Shown: positions 34,124 through 44,713 of the stretch, one piece after another
Numbering within the stretch: the first letter of the stretch is position 1
Layout of the letters: every line of letters starts with the position of its first letter
NCBI RefSeq assembly: GCF_041435215.1
Contig: NZ_CP108394.1
Coordinates: forward strand, 8,060,001 to 8,124,000
Direction: 5' to 3'
Length of the DNA stretch: 64,000 nt
Origin: Streptomyces sp. NBC_01314
GTDB taxonomy: Bacteria; Actinomycetota; Actinomycetes; Streptomycetales; Streptomycetaceae
The notes under the pieces: model-generated
What the model was told of the DNA's origin: nothing
What the model saw: only the letters and a program-made list of their open reading frames with translations
Database searches by the model: none
Made by a program: the position numbers and the translations under genes

Positions 34124-34749
34124 CGAGCCAACTCCCCGGGCGGGTCGATTCCGTTCATGTCGTTCGCGCCTGGGCCGGGGCGTGCGCCTGCGTCCACCGC
34201 CGCCACGTCCGGCACGATGCCCATGACCGGCGGGAACAGTGCGCCCTGCCCCTCACTGCCGACGTCCAGCGCCACCCCGTACGGAACCGGCATCGCCGGG
34301 ATCGCCACGTCCAGCAGCCGGGCGCCCAGGACACGGTCGTACGGCCACTCCCGCGTCCCTTCGCCCCTCGCGACGGCAAATCGGGCCAGGGAGGGCTCGT
34401 CCGAGAAGGCATAGATCCAGCGGATACCGCCGAACTCCCCGGTGAGCGGGTCGCCGTCCACCGACAGGGGCACCAGGACCGCCGTACGCCGGAACTCACC
34501 GAGCAGAGCGGCGGCTTCGCGCCGACGACGACGGCGGTGGATGGCGTCCTGGTCGGTGGCAGGCTGCTCGAGAGCGGCATCCGGAGCGCGTTCAGGAGGG
34601 GGCAGGGGGGTGACCTCGGCCGACTCTGCCGGGGCGGCCGACTCTGCCGGGGCGGTCGGCTCTGCCGGGGCGGTCGGCTCCAGGTAGTCGTAGATCCTGG
34701 ACCGGCGTGTACCCTCCGGCGCTCCACCGCCTCCCCTGTGATCGGACAT
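34120..34749 (-). CDS. SseB-like protein at the head of the toxin operon
   Basis: 209 residues from ATG 34749 (34761 is an alternative). The C-terminal ~130 residues (RRTAVLVPLSVDGDPLTGEFGGIRWIYAFSDEPSLARFAVARG) match the SseB N-terminal fold that is common beside type VII secretion effectors in actinobacteria. The front has a Pro/Ala/Glu repeat (TAPAEPTAPAESAAPAES). Role probably in secretion or regulation of the effector; not known exactly. Confidence 0.75.
   Translation of the reverse strand: MSDHRGGGGAPEGTRRSRIYDYLEPTAPAEPTAPAESAAPAESAEVTPLPPPERAPDAALEQPATDQDAIHRRRRRREAAALLGEFRRTAVLVPLSVDGDPLTGEFGGIRWIYAFSDEPSLARFAVARGEGTREWPYDRVLGARLLDVAIPAMPVPYGVALDVGSEGQGALFPPVMGIVPDVAAVDAGARPGPGANDMNGIDPPGELAR
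34619..34681 (-). repeat. 18-bp tandem repeat inside the SseB-like gene
   Basis: Three and a half copies of an 18-bp unit (GCCGACTCTGCCGGGGCG and a variant starting GTCGGC), coding for the PAE-rich linker. In-frame, so copy-number change would alter only linker length. Confidence 0.9.
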
Positions 34750-34886
34750 GCGTGCGATCATCGCATCGACGCACTACGAGCTGCAACGCCAAGCCGTCGG
34801 CGAGCGGTTCGAGGTCCTGCGGGACCTGAGCGGGTTCTGTGCCCAAGCCCGCGCGACGGTGGATGGCATGGGGATGAGCGGTGGCC

Positions 34887-35144
34887 TCAGTAGTGGTAGC
34901 GGGCCTTGAGGATCTTGACTTCCTTCTGGTCCACCCGGTAGACGAGCCGGTGCTCGTCGTCGATCCGGCGTGACCAGTAGCCGGACAGGTCGCCCTTCAG
35001 GGGCTCCGGCTTGCCGATGCCGGTGAAGGGCGTGCGCTGGATCTCGGCGATCAGCCGGGTGATCCGGCGGGCCATGGCGCGGTCAGAGCCGAGCCAGAAC
35101 AGGAAGTCCTCCCATCCGGCCGGGTCGAAGTGGACGCTCCTCAC
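34887..35144 (-). CDS. yoeB: YoeB-family mRNA endonuclease toxin
   Basis: 85 residues from GTG 35144, overlapping the antitoxin stop (GTGA). All family marks are present: [27 protein letters not shown] and the C-terminal HY of KARYHY, which are the catalytic Glu, Arg, His and Tyr of the RelE/YoeB fold. It cleaves mRNA at the ribosome when the antitoxin is degraded. Complete, so the pair is probably active. Confidence 0.95.
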   Translation of the reverse strand: MRSVHFDPAGWEDFLFWLGSDRAMARRITRLIAEIQRTPFTGIGKPEPLKGDLSGYWSRRIDDEHRLVYRVDQKEVKILKARYHY

Positions 35145-35413
35145 CCGTCACCCGCCAGCTCTTCCAGCTCTGCCATGGTCCTGGTGATCACGGCCTCGCC
35201 GGCCCTGTCCCGTGCGACGGCCTCCATGAGGCTGCGCGCGTTGGCGGGAGAGCGCAGCAGGTAGACGGTCTCCTGCCAGGAGTCGTAGTCCTCGGCGGAC
35301 ATCAGCACGGCGTCGCCGCTCTTGGAACTGATGCGTACGGGGGTGTGGTCGTCGTTGACGCGCTTGATGAGGGGGAAGAGGTCCTTGCGGGCCTCGCTGG
35401 CGCTTATGGTCAT
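35141..35413 (-). CDS. yefM: YefM-family antitoxin
   Basis: 90 residues from ATG 35413. [29 protein letters not shown] is the Phd/YefM DNA-binding fold, followed by [18 protein letters not shown] and a C-terminal toxin-binding helix. It neutralises YoeB and represses its own promoter together with it. Confidence 0.95.
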   Translation of the reverse strand: MTISASEARKDLFPLIKRVNDDHTPVRISSKSGDAVLMSAEDYDSWQETVYLLRSPANARSLMEAVARDRAGEAVITRTMAELEELAGDG

Positions 35414-35433
35414 CTGCGACACCCTCTCCTGGT

Positions 35434-35475
35434 GGTACTGGAAAACGGTACTGCAATGGTACGACATTCTGGTAC
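35434..35475 (-). promoter_or_regulatory. Repeated GGTAC operator of yefM-yoeB
   Basis: Four GGTAC blocks begin at 35434, 35447, 35458 and 35471 (spacing 13, 11 and 13 bases), 20-60 bases before yefM. Spacing near one helical turn fits cooperative binding of YefM dimers. Confidence 0.65.
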
Positions 35476-35759
35476 GGCTTGCGGAGTGAGATGTCTTCAG
35501 TAGCCCCGATCCGATTCCGGTGGCCAGGGGTGCGAGGGCCGCCGGTTGATCGATCGGTATGAAGACGGGTATACAGCGCAACGGGGAGTAAGCGCCTGCC
35601 CGGCAGCCGGACGCTTCCGGCGCGGGTGGGCAGTGGCCCGCCTTCGCTGTGGTCGGTCGGCTTCGCTGTCCCTGTTGGTCGGCCGAACAGGCAGCGGACA
35701 TCCCGCACGATCGAGGACGAGCGGTGGCGGAGACCACCAGATGGAGAGCGTGACCGGTA
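35476..35759. other. Intergenic region upstream of pglY
   Basis: No gene of its own seen. It must hold the pglY-pglZ promoter, since pglY is separated here from pglW-pglX. I see no clear operator. Confidence 0.4.
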
Positions 35760-38700
35760 ATGGCACAGCAGCCGCCCCTCCTCCGCGATGTCATCGACAT
35801 CAAAGAGAACATCTCCACCTCGGACTTCGTGCTGTCCCTCGCCGAGGCGACGACACCCGACGGCGCCCGGCACGCGCTCAAGGACTACGTCGTCACCGAG
35901 CGGCTGCTGGAGAACTTCGACGAGGCGCTGGCCCTCGTCAAGTCCGCGCTGGACGGGCACCGTTCCAAGGCGGCCTACCTCCACGGCTCGTTCGGTTCCG
36001 GTAAGTCGCACTTCATGGCCGTGCTGTACGCGCTGCTCAGCGGCGACCCGGCCGCCCGCGCCCGCAGCGAGTTCGACCCGGTGCTGACCAAGCACGAGTG
36101 GCTGGGCACGGACGGCAAGAAGTTCCTGCTCGTGCCGTACCACATGCTCGGGGCGAAGGCCCTGGAACAGCGGGTGCTCGGCGGGTACGTGCACCACGTC
36201 AAGAAGCTGCACCCGCAGGCGCCGACCCCGCAGGTGTACCGGACCGACTCCCTCTTCGCCGACATCCGCGCCATGCGCGCCAACATGGGCGACGAGGCGG
36301 TCATCCGCGGCCTGGGCAGCAGTGACACGGACGATGAGGAGGACGAGTGGGGCGAGGGCTTCGCCTGGACCCCGCAGCTCCTCGACACGGCGCTCGCCGC
36401 CGAGGAGATCCACGAGGAGGGCGCCCGGCTCGACCTCCGCAACCCCTCCACCCCGGCCGAGCTGCGGGCCAAGCTGGTCAACGACGCCAGCACCAACCTC
36501 CTCCCCGGCTTCGCCAAGAACGCCGCCGAGAACGAGCACGGCTTCATCTCCCTCGACGCGGGCCTGTCCGTCATCGCCGAGCACGCCAAGTCACTGGGCT
36601 ACGACGGACTGATCCTGTTCCTGGACGAGCTGATCCTCTGGCTCGCCACCCTCATCCACGAGCAGAAGTTCGTCGCCCGCGAGGCCAGCAAGATCACGAA
36701 CTTCGTGGAGGGCGGTGACGCCCGCCGTGCCATCCCCGTCGTGTCGTTGATCGCCCGCCAGCGCGACCTGCGCGAGCTGGTCGGCGAGGAGGTGTCGGGC
36801 GCGGCGGAGGCCTCCATCCAGGACACCCTGAACCTGGCCTCCGGGCGGTTCGACAAGATCACCCTGGAGGACCGCAACCTTCCGCAGATCGCCCACGCCC
36901 GCCTCCTCAAGCCGAAGCCCGGGACGGAACAGCTCGTCGACGCGGCCTTCGAGCAGACCAAGCGGGTCGGCACCCAGGTCTGGGACACCCTCCTCGGCTC
37001 GGACAAGGGCACGACCGGCGCGGACGCCGAGTCGTTCCGGCTGACGTACCCGTTCTCGCCCGCCTTCATGGACACCCTGGTCCACATCTCGTCCGCGCTG
37101 CAGCGCTCCCGTACCGGTCTGAAGCTGATGGGCGAGCTACTCGCCGACCACCGCAACGAGATCCGCCTCGGGCAGCTCATCCCCGTCGGCGACCTCTACC
37201 CGGTGATCGCGGAGGGCGGCGACAAGCCGTTCACCGACAGCCTGAAGGTCGTCTTCGAGGCGGCCGACAAGCTCTACAAGAACAAGCTGCGGCCGTACCT
37301 GCTCAGCTCGTACGACATCACCGAGGACGACGTCGAGCAGTACCTCAAGCGGCCCGAGGAGATCATCGACCCGCAGCACGCCAACCGCTGCCGCATGTTC
37401 GTCGGCGACAACCGGCTCGTGTGCACCCTGCTGCTGTCCGCGCTCGCGCCCAGCGTGCCCTCCCTGGCCGAGCTGACCATCCGGCGGCTCGGCGCGCTCA
37501 ACCACGGGTCGGTCCTCGCGCCGATCCCGGGCGCCGAGGTCGGCATCATCAAGAACAAGGTCGCGGACTGGGCGGCCAGGTTCCCCGAGATCAAGGAGAC
37601 CGGCACCGACGCCAACCCCGGCGTACGGCTGGAGCTGTCCGGCGTCGACGTGGACTCCGTCATCGCCAACGCCCAGGTCAACGACAACCCCGGCAACCGG
37701 GTCGCCCTCGCCCGGCGGCTGCTGTCCGAGGAACTGGGCGTCGAGCACGGGCAGTTGACCGACCAGCTCGGCTTCGTGTGGCGCGGCACCGCCCGCACCG
37801 CCGAGATCGTGTTCGGGAACGTCGCCGACGAGGACGAGCTGCCCGACCACGACCTGATGCCGCAGGAGGACGGTCGCTGGCGCATCGCCATAGACCTTCC
37901 CTTCGACGAGGGCAACTGGGGCTGGGCCGAGGATGTCGACCGCATGCGGCGGCTACGCGAACGGCAGCAGGACGAGCGCTCCCGCACCGTCGCCTGGCTG
38001 CCCGCCCGTCTGTCCGCGCAGCGCCTCATCGACTTCCGCCGCCTCGTCGTCATCGACAAGGCCCTCGCCGACGAGCACCGCTTCGACACCCAGTACGCCG
38101 GCCACCTCAACGCCGACAACCGCAGCCGCGCCAAGGGCCTCCTCGAAACCCAGCGCGAGGCCCTGCTCAAGCAGGTCAAGGGTGCCTTCAAACAGGCGTA
38201 CGGACTCGCCCAGAAGCAGCCCGCCGACGTCGTACCCGACTTCGACGACCATCTCGTCGCGCTGCCGGACGTCGACGGCCTCACCCTGTCCTTCGGGCAG
38301 AGCCTGCACGACGGCATCCGGCACGTCGCGGGCAAGCTGCTCGCCCACCAGTACCCCGCCCACCCCGACCTCGATCCCGACGCCACCGAAACCGCCGTCA
38401 AACCCACGGACACGCGCAAGGTGTTCACCCATGTACGGGCCGCCGCAGAGGCGCGCGACGGGCGGGTGGAGGTCCCGGCCGTCGACCGCAAGCTCATGCA
38501 GCGGATCGCGGGGCCCCTGCGCCTCGGGCAGCAGAAGGAGGCGTACTTCGAGCTGTCCCGCTACTGGGCCGACCACTTCCGCCGGCTCGCCAGCGCCCAG
38601 GGCGTCACCGGGGACCTGTCGCTGATCACTCTGACCGACTGGACGGACAAGCCCGACCCGCGCGGCCTGCCCGACTTCCTCGCCCGGCTCGTCGTCGCCG

Positions 38701-39641
38701 CCTTCGCCGAGATGGACGACCGGGTGTGGGTGCGCGGCGGCTCCGTCCTCGACCCCGCGCCCGAACTGTCCGCGATCAAGGACCACGACGCGCTGCGCAG
38801 CCAGCCGCTGCCCGCCGAGTCCGACTGGGACACGGCACGGCAGCGCTTCGAGACGGTCTTCGGTGAGAAACCGCCCGCTCTGCGGCGCGGACGTATGGTC
38901 AACCAGTTCGCCCGGCAGATCATCGAGGCCGCCCACGCCCACCGGGATCACACGGCCGACCTGGTGCACCAGTTGGAGGCCCACGCCTCCTTCCTCGGCC
39001 TCGACCAGACCGCCGACACCGGGCGGCTCGCTCTCGCCCGCCGCTCCCTGGAACTGCTGGACGCGCTCATGGCCGAGGCCGGCAAGGGCGCGGCCGGGGC
39101 CAAGAAGACCGTGGAGGCCCTCGCCTCATTCGACCTGGGCGAGACCAGCGCCGACCGGTACGGCACCTCCATCAAGAAGGCCCGCACCGTCGCGGAGGCC
39201 ATCGCCTCCGCGCCCTGGAGCACCTTGGAGCTCGCCGCCGGGCTAGGCCTCGAGGGCGAGACGCTGCTCGACTCGTTGCGCAACGTGGCCCGCGACGACC
39301 AGCGCACCGCGGACCTGCGCGACGCCCTGGCCCGCACCCAGCGCGAGGTCGTCGCCCTGGTGAAGCGCAGCCAGGCCGCCACCCCGCCGCCCGCGCCGGT
39401 CGTACCGCAGCCCACGGCCGACGACCTGGACCTGGGCAGGCCGACGAGCGATCCGCGGATCCCCTTCACCCCGCAGGAGACGCCCTCCTCCGGCTCTTCG
39501 GGGAGTGGCACCACGCGGAAGTCAGGGGCCCGCCGTACGACCGTGGCGCGGGCCGCCGCCGACATCCAGGCGGAACTGTCCGAACTGGCCGCCCGCCACC
39601 CCGACGCGAACATCGAGATCACCTGGAAGGTCGTCGAATGA
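35760..39641 (+). CDS. pglY: PglY, P-loop ATPase of type 2 BREX
   Basis: 1293 residues from ATG 35760. Walker [12 protein letters not shown] (~76-86) and Walker [14 protein letters not shown] (~283-295), with the large helical body typical of the BrxC/PglY family. PglY is needed for phage resistance; its ATPase is essential in the S. coelicolor system. An acidic loop ([12 protein letters not shown]) lies near 184-198. Its stop overlaps the pglZ start (ATGA), so the two are translated together. Confidence 0.95.
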   Translation: MAQQPPLLRDVIDIKENISTSDFVLSLAEATTPDGARHALKDYVVTERLLENFDEALALVKSALDGHRSKAAYLHGSFGSGKSHFMAVLYALLSGDPAARARSEFDPVLTKHEWLGTDGKKFLLVPYHMLGAKALEQRVLGGYVHHVKKLHPQAPTPQVYRTDSLFADIRAMRANMGDEAVIRGLGSSDTDDEEDEWGEGFAWTPQLLDTALAAEEIHEEGARLDLRNPSTPAELRAKLVNDASTNLLPGFAKNAAENEHGFISLDAGLSVIAEHAKSLGYDGLILFLDELILWLATLIHEQKFVAREASKITNFVEGGDARRAIPVVSLIARQRDLRELVGEEVSGAAEASIQDTLNLASGRFDKITLEDRNLPQIAHARLLKPKPGTEQLVDAAFEQTKRVGTQVWDTLLGSDKGTTGADAESFRLTYPFSPAFMDTLVHISSALQRSRTGLKLMGELLADHRNEIRLGQLIPVGDLYPVIAEGGDKPFTDSLKVVFEAADKLYKNKLRPYLLSSYDITEDDVEQYLKRPEEIIDPQHANRCRMFVGDNRLVCTLLLSALAPSVPSLAELTIRRLGALNHGSVLAPIPGAEVGIIKNKVADWAARFPEIKETGTDANPGVRLELSGVDVDSVIANAQVNDNPGNRVALARRLLSEELGVEHGQLTDQLGFVWRGTARTAEIVFGNVADEDELPDHDLMPQEDGRWRIAIDLPFDEGNWGWAEDVDRMRRLRERQQDERSRTVAWLPARLSAQRLIDFRRLVVIDKALADEHRFDTQYAGHLNADNRSRAKGLLETQREALLKQVKGAFKQAYGLAQKQPADVVPDFDDHLVALPDVDGLTLSFGQSLHDGIRHVAGKLLAHQYPAHPDLDPDATETAVKPTDTRKVFTHVRAAAEARDGRVEVPAVDRKLMQRIAGPLRLGQQKEAYFELSRYWADHFRRLASAQGVTGDLSLITLTDWTDKPDPRGLPDFLARLVVAAFAEMDDRVWVRGGSVLDPAPELSAIKDHDALRSQPLPAESDWDTARQRFETVFGEKPPALRRGRMVNQFARQIIEAAHAHRDHTADLVHQLEAHASFLGLDQTADTGRLALARRSLELLDALMAEAGKGAAGAKKTVEALASFDLGETSADRYGTSIKKARTVAEAIASAPWSTLELAAGLGLEGETLLDSLRNVARDDQRTADLRDALARTQREVVALVKRSQAATPPPAPVVPQPTADDLDLGRPTSDPRIPFTPQETPSSGSSGSGTTRKSGARRTTVARAAADIQAELSELAARHPDANIEITWKVVE

Positions 39642-42568
39642 CGGACACCGTCGACGTCGCCGCCGTCCCGGGCGCCGTCCGGCTGAACACCGCGACCGTC
39701 ACCCAGTACCTGTCCTCGCAGACACACCTTGCCGCCTCCCTGACGGGGGCGGACGGGCGGCGCAGGGTGGTGCTGCTGCGGTCCGCACCCCAGTGGGACG
39801 GCCCCGCCGAACCCGCCTGGGGCGAGGGCCGGACGGCCGGTGTCGCGGTGGCGCTTTCGCCGCTCGCCGTTCACGAACTCGTCCTCGACCACCTGGTGGG
39901 CCGCCGCCCCGGCCCCGCCGTCCTGGTGGTCCTCACCGACCGCGAGCAGAACGAACTCGACCCGGCGATCCTCGCCCGCGTCCACAGACTGCGCATCGAC
40001 ACGGTCGACAGCTGGGACGTCGTCCGCGAGGCGTTCGGTGCCCGGAAGATCGACCCGCGCCTCAAGGACGTCAACTGGGCCGCCGAAGCCCTGCTCGACG
40101 CCACCCCGCCGACCACGGGCGGCTGGCCGCCGGTGCCCGGCGGCTGGCTGTCCCGCCAGTACGCCGTCACCGCCCTCGCCCAACGTCGCCTGCGCCTCGG
40201 CCGCTACGACATCGAGGGTGCCGCACGGCGCCCCGGCGACGACAGGCTCGACGTGCAGACCCTGCTGCACTGGTCGACCCGGCCCGGCGCCCCCGAACGG
40301 TTGCTCGGACTACGTGGCCCCGAGCGCGCCGGACTGACCGCCTTCCTCGGCGAGGAGGACCAGGCGGGTCTCGCCGGACGCGCCCTGCTCGCCCTCGTCG
40401 ACGCCGAACGCGGCGCGGACGCCGCCGCCTTCGGCCTCGTGTGCGCGGCACTGTGGCAGCACGCCGAGCCCGCCCCCGAGACGTACCAGGCCCGGGGCCG
40501 AGCCGAACGCTACTTCGGCGACCGGCCCCCGGCCGTCGGCGAACAGCTCGACGCCCTGGTGGCCGTCTTCGGTCGGGCCTCCGAGGAGTACGTGACCACG
40601 CTGCTGGCGGCCGGACACCGCACCGGCGGCGCCGACGCCGACCAGGCCCGCGAGGCACGCCGCACCACCGGGACCGTGCTCGACCGGGCGGCCGCGCTGG
40701 CCCGCCAGTTCGGCGCCGAGCAGGCCGTCGGGGCCAGCCCCGTACTGCGCGGTGGACTTGAGGCCCGGTTCACCGCCGTAGGACGAGCACTCACGCTGGA
40801 CCACAGGAGCACGGTGGCGGAGGCCGTCCGGCGCCTGGAGGACCACCGGCTCGCCGACGAGCCGGAGGAGTCCGCCCGCATCGAACGCGCCCGCATGGGG
40901 CAGCGCCTCGCCCGCTGGCTGGCCATCGAATCGCCCGCCGAGTCCCCCACGGTGGCCGACGCCATACAGCGGCACATCGCCGAGACCGGCTGGGTCGACC
41001 TCGCCCTGGAGCACATCGAGGCCGGCGGCGACCCGGACCCCGTCCTCAAGACCGCCTACGACACCCTCGGCACACGCGTCCGGGACCGACGACGGCAGAT
41101 GGACGCGCTCTTCGCGCGCGCTCTGGCCGTCTGGACGGAGGCCGGCACCCAGCCCGGCAGCATGCTGACCGTCGAGACCTTCCTCGACCGCGTGGTCGGA
41201 CCGGTCGTCCGGCGCGGAGAGGAGCGGCGGGTGCTGCTGCTCGTCCTCGACGGCATGAGCGCGGCCATAGCGAACGAACTCGGCGAGGAACTACGCCGCT
41301 CGTGGGCGGAGTTCGACCCGCTGGCCGAGGGCGCCCCGCACCGGCGTGCCATGGCCGCAGCTCTGCCCACCCTGACGGCCGTGTCCCGGACCTCGCTCTT
41401 CGCGGGCACCCTGATGAAGGGCACCCAGGCCGACGAGAAGCGGCTGTTCCCCACACTGAAGCTGTGGGGCGGCGCCCCGGCCGCCGCCTTCCACAAGGAC
41501 GACCTGCGCACCGACACCGCGGGCGACGCCTTCGGCCCGGCCCTCACGGAGGCCCTCACCGACGGCAGGACGCATGTCGCCGTCGTCCTCAACGCCATCG
41601 ACGACCGCCTCGCCAAGGAACAGAAACTGGGAGACGGGACCTGGCGGGTCGACGACGTCCCCGGCCTGCGCGACCTGCTGCGGGTGGCGGCGGCACAGGG
41701 CATGGCCGTCATCCTCACCAGCGACCACGGCCACGTCGTCGACCGGCACGGCAGGAAGGTCGACACCGCCGCCGACCCCGCGTCCGCCCGGCACCGCCTG
41801 CCCGGCGACGGCCCGCTCGCCGACCGGGAGATCGCCCTCTCCGGCCCGCGCGTGGTGTGGCCCCAGCCCGGCGCGTCCATCGTCGCGCTGTGGGACGCCG
41901 ACTCCCGCTACACCGCCCTCAAGGCCGGCTACCACGGCGGTGCCTCCCTCGCCGAGTTCACCATTCCGGTACTGGCCTTCCTGCCGTTCGGGGCGGAACC
42001 CCCCAAGGGGTGGCGGGAGTTGGGGGATCAGCGGCCGGTCTGGTGGGCTCCGGAGGAGATCGGCAGGACGCTGCTGTCGAGTGAGCACACCACTCAGCCG
42101 GCGGTCGGCACGACCCTCGCCGCGCCGAAGAAGCCGACGGGGAAGTCCCAGAAGAAGCAGGCGGAACTCGAGCGAACGCACGACGCGCTCTTCGACGTGG
42201 AGCTGACCGCCGGGGGAGACGACGCCCTTCTCACCCCGACCCTCGTCAACCGGACCGAGGCGCTCGTCACGACGCTGCTCGACTCGGAGACGTATCAGGT
42301 GCAGCTCGACGGCCTGGCGCGCAAGCCGCAGCAGGAGCAGGTCCACAAGGCACTCGCCGCCCTGCTCGACGCGGGCGGCACCCTGCCCGTGACCGCGCTC
42401 GCCCAGCGCGCGGGCATGCCCACCACCCGTGGCGACGGCTTCGCGGCGGTCCTGCGGCAGCTCCTCAACTACGACGGCGTACAGGTGCTGGAGACCCTGC
42501 CGGACGGGCGCACGCTACGGCTCCATGAGGGTCTGCTCCGCGAGCAGTTCGCCCTCGGGGCGAACTGA
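39638..42568 (+). CDS. pglZ: PglZ, alkaline-phosphatase-fold protein of BREX
   Basis: 976 residues. The alkaline phosphatase superfamily core lies in the C-terminal half: [21 protein letters not shown] (~533-553) with the first metal-binding Asp, [12 protein letters not shown] (~647) and [15 protein letters not shown] (~690) with Asp-His-Gly-His metal ligands. PglZ occurs in every BREX type. In some BREX types it has nuclease activity. No membrane segment or signal peptide. Confidence 0.95.
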   Translation: MTDTVDVAAVPGAVRLNTATVTQYLSSQTHLAASLTGADGRRRVVLLRSAPQWDGPAEPAWGEGRTAGVAVALSPLAVHELVLDHLVGRRPGPAVLVVLTDREQNELDPAILARVHRLRIDTVDSWDVVREAFGARKIDPRLKDVNWAAEALLDATPPTTGGWPPVPGGWLSRQYAVTALAQRRLRLGRYDIEGAARRPGDDRLDVQTLLHWSTRPGAPERLLGLRGPERAGLTAFLGEEDQAGLAGRALLALVDAERGADAAAFGLVCAALWQHAEPAPETYQARGRAERYFGDRPPAVGEQLDALVAVFGRASEEYVTTLLAAGHRTGGADADQAREARRTTGTVLDRAAALARQFGAEQAVGASPVLRGGLEARFTAVGRALTLDHRSTVAEAVRRLEDHRLADEPEESARIERARMGQRLARWLAIESPAESPTVADAIQRHIAETGWVDLALEHIEAGGDPDPVLKTAYDTLGTRVRDRRRQMDALFARALAVWTEAGTQPGSMLTVETFLDRVVGPVVRRGEERRVLLLVLDGMSAAIANELGEELRRSWAEFDPLAEGAPHRRAMAAALPTLTAVSRTSLFAGTLMKGTQADEKRLFPTLKLWGGAPAAAFHKDDLRTDTAGDAFGPALTEALTDGRTHVAVVLNAIDDRLAKEQKLGDGTWRVDDVPGLRDLLRVAAAQGMAVILTSDHGHVVDRHGRKVDTAADPASARHRLPGDGPLADREIALSGPRVVWPQPGASIVALWDADSRYTALKAGYHGGASLAEFTIPVLAFLPFGAEPPKGWRELGDQRPVWWAPEEIGRTLLSSEHTTQPAVGTTLAAPKKPTGKSQKKQAELERTHDALFDVELTAGGDDALLTPTLVNRTEALVTTLLDSETYQVQLDGLARKPQQEQVHKALAALLDAGGTLPVTALAQRAGMPTTRGDGFAAVLRQLLNYDGVQVLETLPDGRTLRLHEGLLREQFALGAN

Positions 42569-42654
42569 CAGCGGTCGGGGTGCCTCTGGCGTTCACCTGA
42601 AGGCATCCCGAGCTGTGTGTTCGCTGCTCGCGGATCGCTGTTCCCAGGCAGAAG

Positions 42655-42765
42655 TCTCACGCGCGTAGGCGGTGAACATGGCTTCGAGCCCCGGGCATGA
42701 ACGGTGCCGGGTGCGACGACGATCTCGACGCAGTCGGCGCCACTCGTACCTCTGGAGCTGCTGGG
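42655..42765 (-). pseudogene. Relic of a DUF397 gene
   Basis: On the minus strand one frame reads SRGTSGADCVEIVVAPGTVHARGSK, the middle of a DUF397 protein; after a loss of about a dozen codons the next frame reads AMFTAYARET, its end. No start or XRE partner is present. Confidence 0.55.
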
Positions 42766-42896
42766 CTGCAGCGAGCCCGTGGCCTGCCGTGCGCTCCGCA
42801 CGCGGTCATCCTGCGGGCCCAATGTCATTGCGGATCATTACAGTTGTTCCGCCGACCGCCCGTGCGGCTGGATCCGTTCTCGAAGGAGCTCCTAAG

Positions 42897-44207
42897 GTGC
42901 ATTTACGAAGACGTGCGGCGGGTGCCGCGCTGGTCTTAGCGGCCGCGTCGTTCAATCTGCTCGGTGCCCCTGGCACGGCAGCGGCGCAGTCCCAGGGCGG
43001 CATCGTTCTGCCTGTGCGGTCGCACTGGCAGACCCTCGCCGACAGTCGCCATGTGTATGTCAGCGCGCCCGGCGACGATGCTGTGCTGGCCACCGACCAC
43101 GACGGGCAGGTCGTGAAGAAGGTGGAGGGTCTCGACGGGGCGCGGGGCATGGCCGAGTCGGCCGACGAGTCCACCCTGTACGTGGCGCTCCCGGACGCTG
43201 ACGCGATCTCCGTCATCGACACCGCGACCTTGACCGAGACGCGGCGCATCTCCACCGGCGCCGACACCGAACCGGAGAGCGTCGCCCTCGCCGGCGACCG
43301 GCTGTTCTTCGGCTACCAGGCCACCGTTTTCGACGCCGGCATCGGGTCGGTCGCCATCGCCGAGGCGAGCCCGGCCGTCAGCCTGGACGACAACCCCGTC
43401 TGGTACGGCAAGCCGCGGCTCGCCTCGTCGTCGGGCGCGCCCGACCGGCTCGTCGCCGCGGAGAGCCAGGGCGCGGCGGGCATGCGTGTGTACGACGTGG
43501 GTTCCGGCACGCTTCGGGAGATCGCCTACAGCGACGCCGTCGGCGACGTCGAGGACGTGGTGGTGACGCCGGACGGCAGCAGTGTGATCACCGCGAACGG
43601 CTCCAACTACTACCACCAGCGGTGGCGCCTGTCGGACCTGACGGAGGAGGCCCAGTACGACACGGGCCCCTACCCCAACTCCGTCGCTGTCGACTCCCAC
43701 GGCATGGTTGCCGCGGGGATCGTGGCGGGAGGGGACTGGGACGTCTACCTCTACCGCCCGGGAGAGACCGCCGCGTACCGCACGGTCGCGTTGTCGCCGG
43801 GGTACGCGAATCTGCTCGACCGGGGCGTGGCCTGGGCGCCCGACGGCAACCGGCTGTTCGCCACCCGCTTCCCCTACTCGGGCGAGGTCATCCTCGACAT
43901 CGTCACCGACGTCGCCAAGGCATCCAGCACGATCACTCTGTCCGCCCCGCCGACGAACCCCGTCGGCACGCCGGTCACCGTGACGGGGAAACTGACCTCC
44001 CTGATCCCCTTCCCCAAGCACAGAACGGTCACGGTGACGCGGAACGGCGTGGAGCTGCCGGATGTGAAGGTCGGACGGGACGGCACCTTCCACTTCAGTG
44101 ACACCCCGCCTGACTGGAACACGTATCCCCAGTACACGGTCACCTACGCGGGCGACGCCACGCATGTGCCCGGCACGGCGACCGTCATGGTCGAGTTCGT
44201 CGGCTGA
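42897..44207 (+). CDS. Secreted YncE-like beta-propeller protein with Ig-like domain
   Basis: 436 residues from GTG 42897, behind AAGGAG at 42882-42887 and giving a normal signal peptide (HLRRRAAGAALVLAAASFNLLGAPGTAAA). The middle is a seven-blade-type propeller (VYVSAPGDDAVLATDHDGQVVKKVEG, LYVALPDADAISVIDTATLTETRRI, VVVTPDGSSVITANG). The last ~95 residues form an Ig-like domain of the type found in actinobacterial surface proteins (TLSAPPTNPVGTPVTVTGKLTS). Extracellular. No link to BREX function is evident, although it sits between pglZ and brxD. Confidence 0.85.
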   Translation: MHLRRRAAGAALVLAAASFNLLGAPGTAAAQSQGGIVLPVRSHWQTLADSRHVYVSAPGDDAVLATDHDGQVVKKVEGLDGARGMAESADESTLYVALPDADAISVIDTATLTETRRISTGADTEPESVALAGDRLFFGYQATVFDAGIGSVAIAEASPAVSLDDNPVWYGKPRLASSSGAPDRLVAAESQGAAGMRVYDVGSGTLREIAYSDAVGDVEDVVVTPDGSSVITANGSNYYHQRWRLSDLTEEAQYDTGPYPNSVAVDSHGMVAAGIVAGGDWDVYLYRPGETAAYRTVALSPGYANLLDRGVAWAPDGNRLFATRFPYSGEVILDIVTDVAKASSTITLSAPPTNPVGTPVTVTGKLTSLIPFPKHRTVTVTRNGVELPDVKVGRDGTFHFSDTPPDWNTYPQYTVTYAGDATHVPGTATVMVEFVG

Positions 44208-44239
44208 CCGGGCCGGGCAGTTTGCCGATCCCGTCACAA

Positions 44240-44269
44240 GGGGCCGGTGTCCCGGAGGACGCCGGCCCC
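44240..44269 (+). terminator. Hairpin after the beta-propeller gene
   Basis: GGGGCCGGTGTC / GACGCCGGCCCC with one mismatch and a 6-base loop, 33 bases after the stop. Confidence 0.7.
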
Positions 44270-44323
44270 ACACCGCGCCGGCGTACCGGATGTCGTTGGG
44301 CCAAGGGCGCTTAGGTTCAGGGA

Positions 44324-44581
44324 ATGGATCGTGAGAGGAGACGGCGCATCTGGAGTGATGGCCAACCAGTCCACCTGCCTGGCTCTAATCCCACCAGAGT
44401 GACGGCCACGGCGAGCACAGGCGAGTGGGAGGCTGCGATCTCGCTACCTCTCGACCAGATCGCCCGCGAAACTCTCAAAAGAGCTCATCGACGCGGCCCC
44501 CCCTGGTTCACCCTTCGCCGCGACACCTCAGCCGTCGGACCAGGCAAAGAGATTCCGACGACCTCAGTCATCTTCGGCTGA
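44324..44581 (+). CDS. Short hypothetical protein
   Basis: An 85-residue open frame (MDRERRRRIWSDGQPVHLPG ... LPLDQIARETLKRAHRRGPPWFTLRRD). Composition looks coding and basic. No family recognised and no clear partner. Low certainty that it is expressed. Confidence 0.4.
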   Translation: MDRERRRRIWSDGQPVHLPGSNPTRVTATASTGEWEAAISLPLDQIARETLKRAHRRGPPWFTLRRDTSAVGPGKEIPTTSVIFG

Positions 44582-44713
44582 TCGTCATTCCCTCGCCGTA
44601 ACCGCCAAACCTCCGCGACATGATCGGCCGGACAAGTCCTGGACGAGACGGGCACTTATCACCTCTTGCCGGTCCAACCCGACGCTCACCTCCCGAGACC
44701 GCCACCCGCTGCC

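Noticed and set aside
34749..34910. Short plus-strand frame starting MRAIIASTHYELQRQAVGER
   Set aside because: Only 53 residues, overlaps the SseB-like start, no ribosome site or family; too weak to list as a gene.
14163..35760. Integrative element (att sites, integrase) explaining the insert between pglX and pglY
   Set aside because: No integrase, excisionase, tRNA gene or matching end repeats were found; only one IS element is recognisable.
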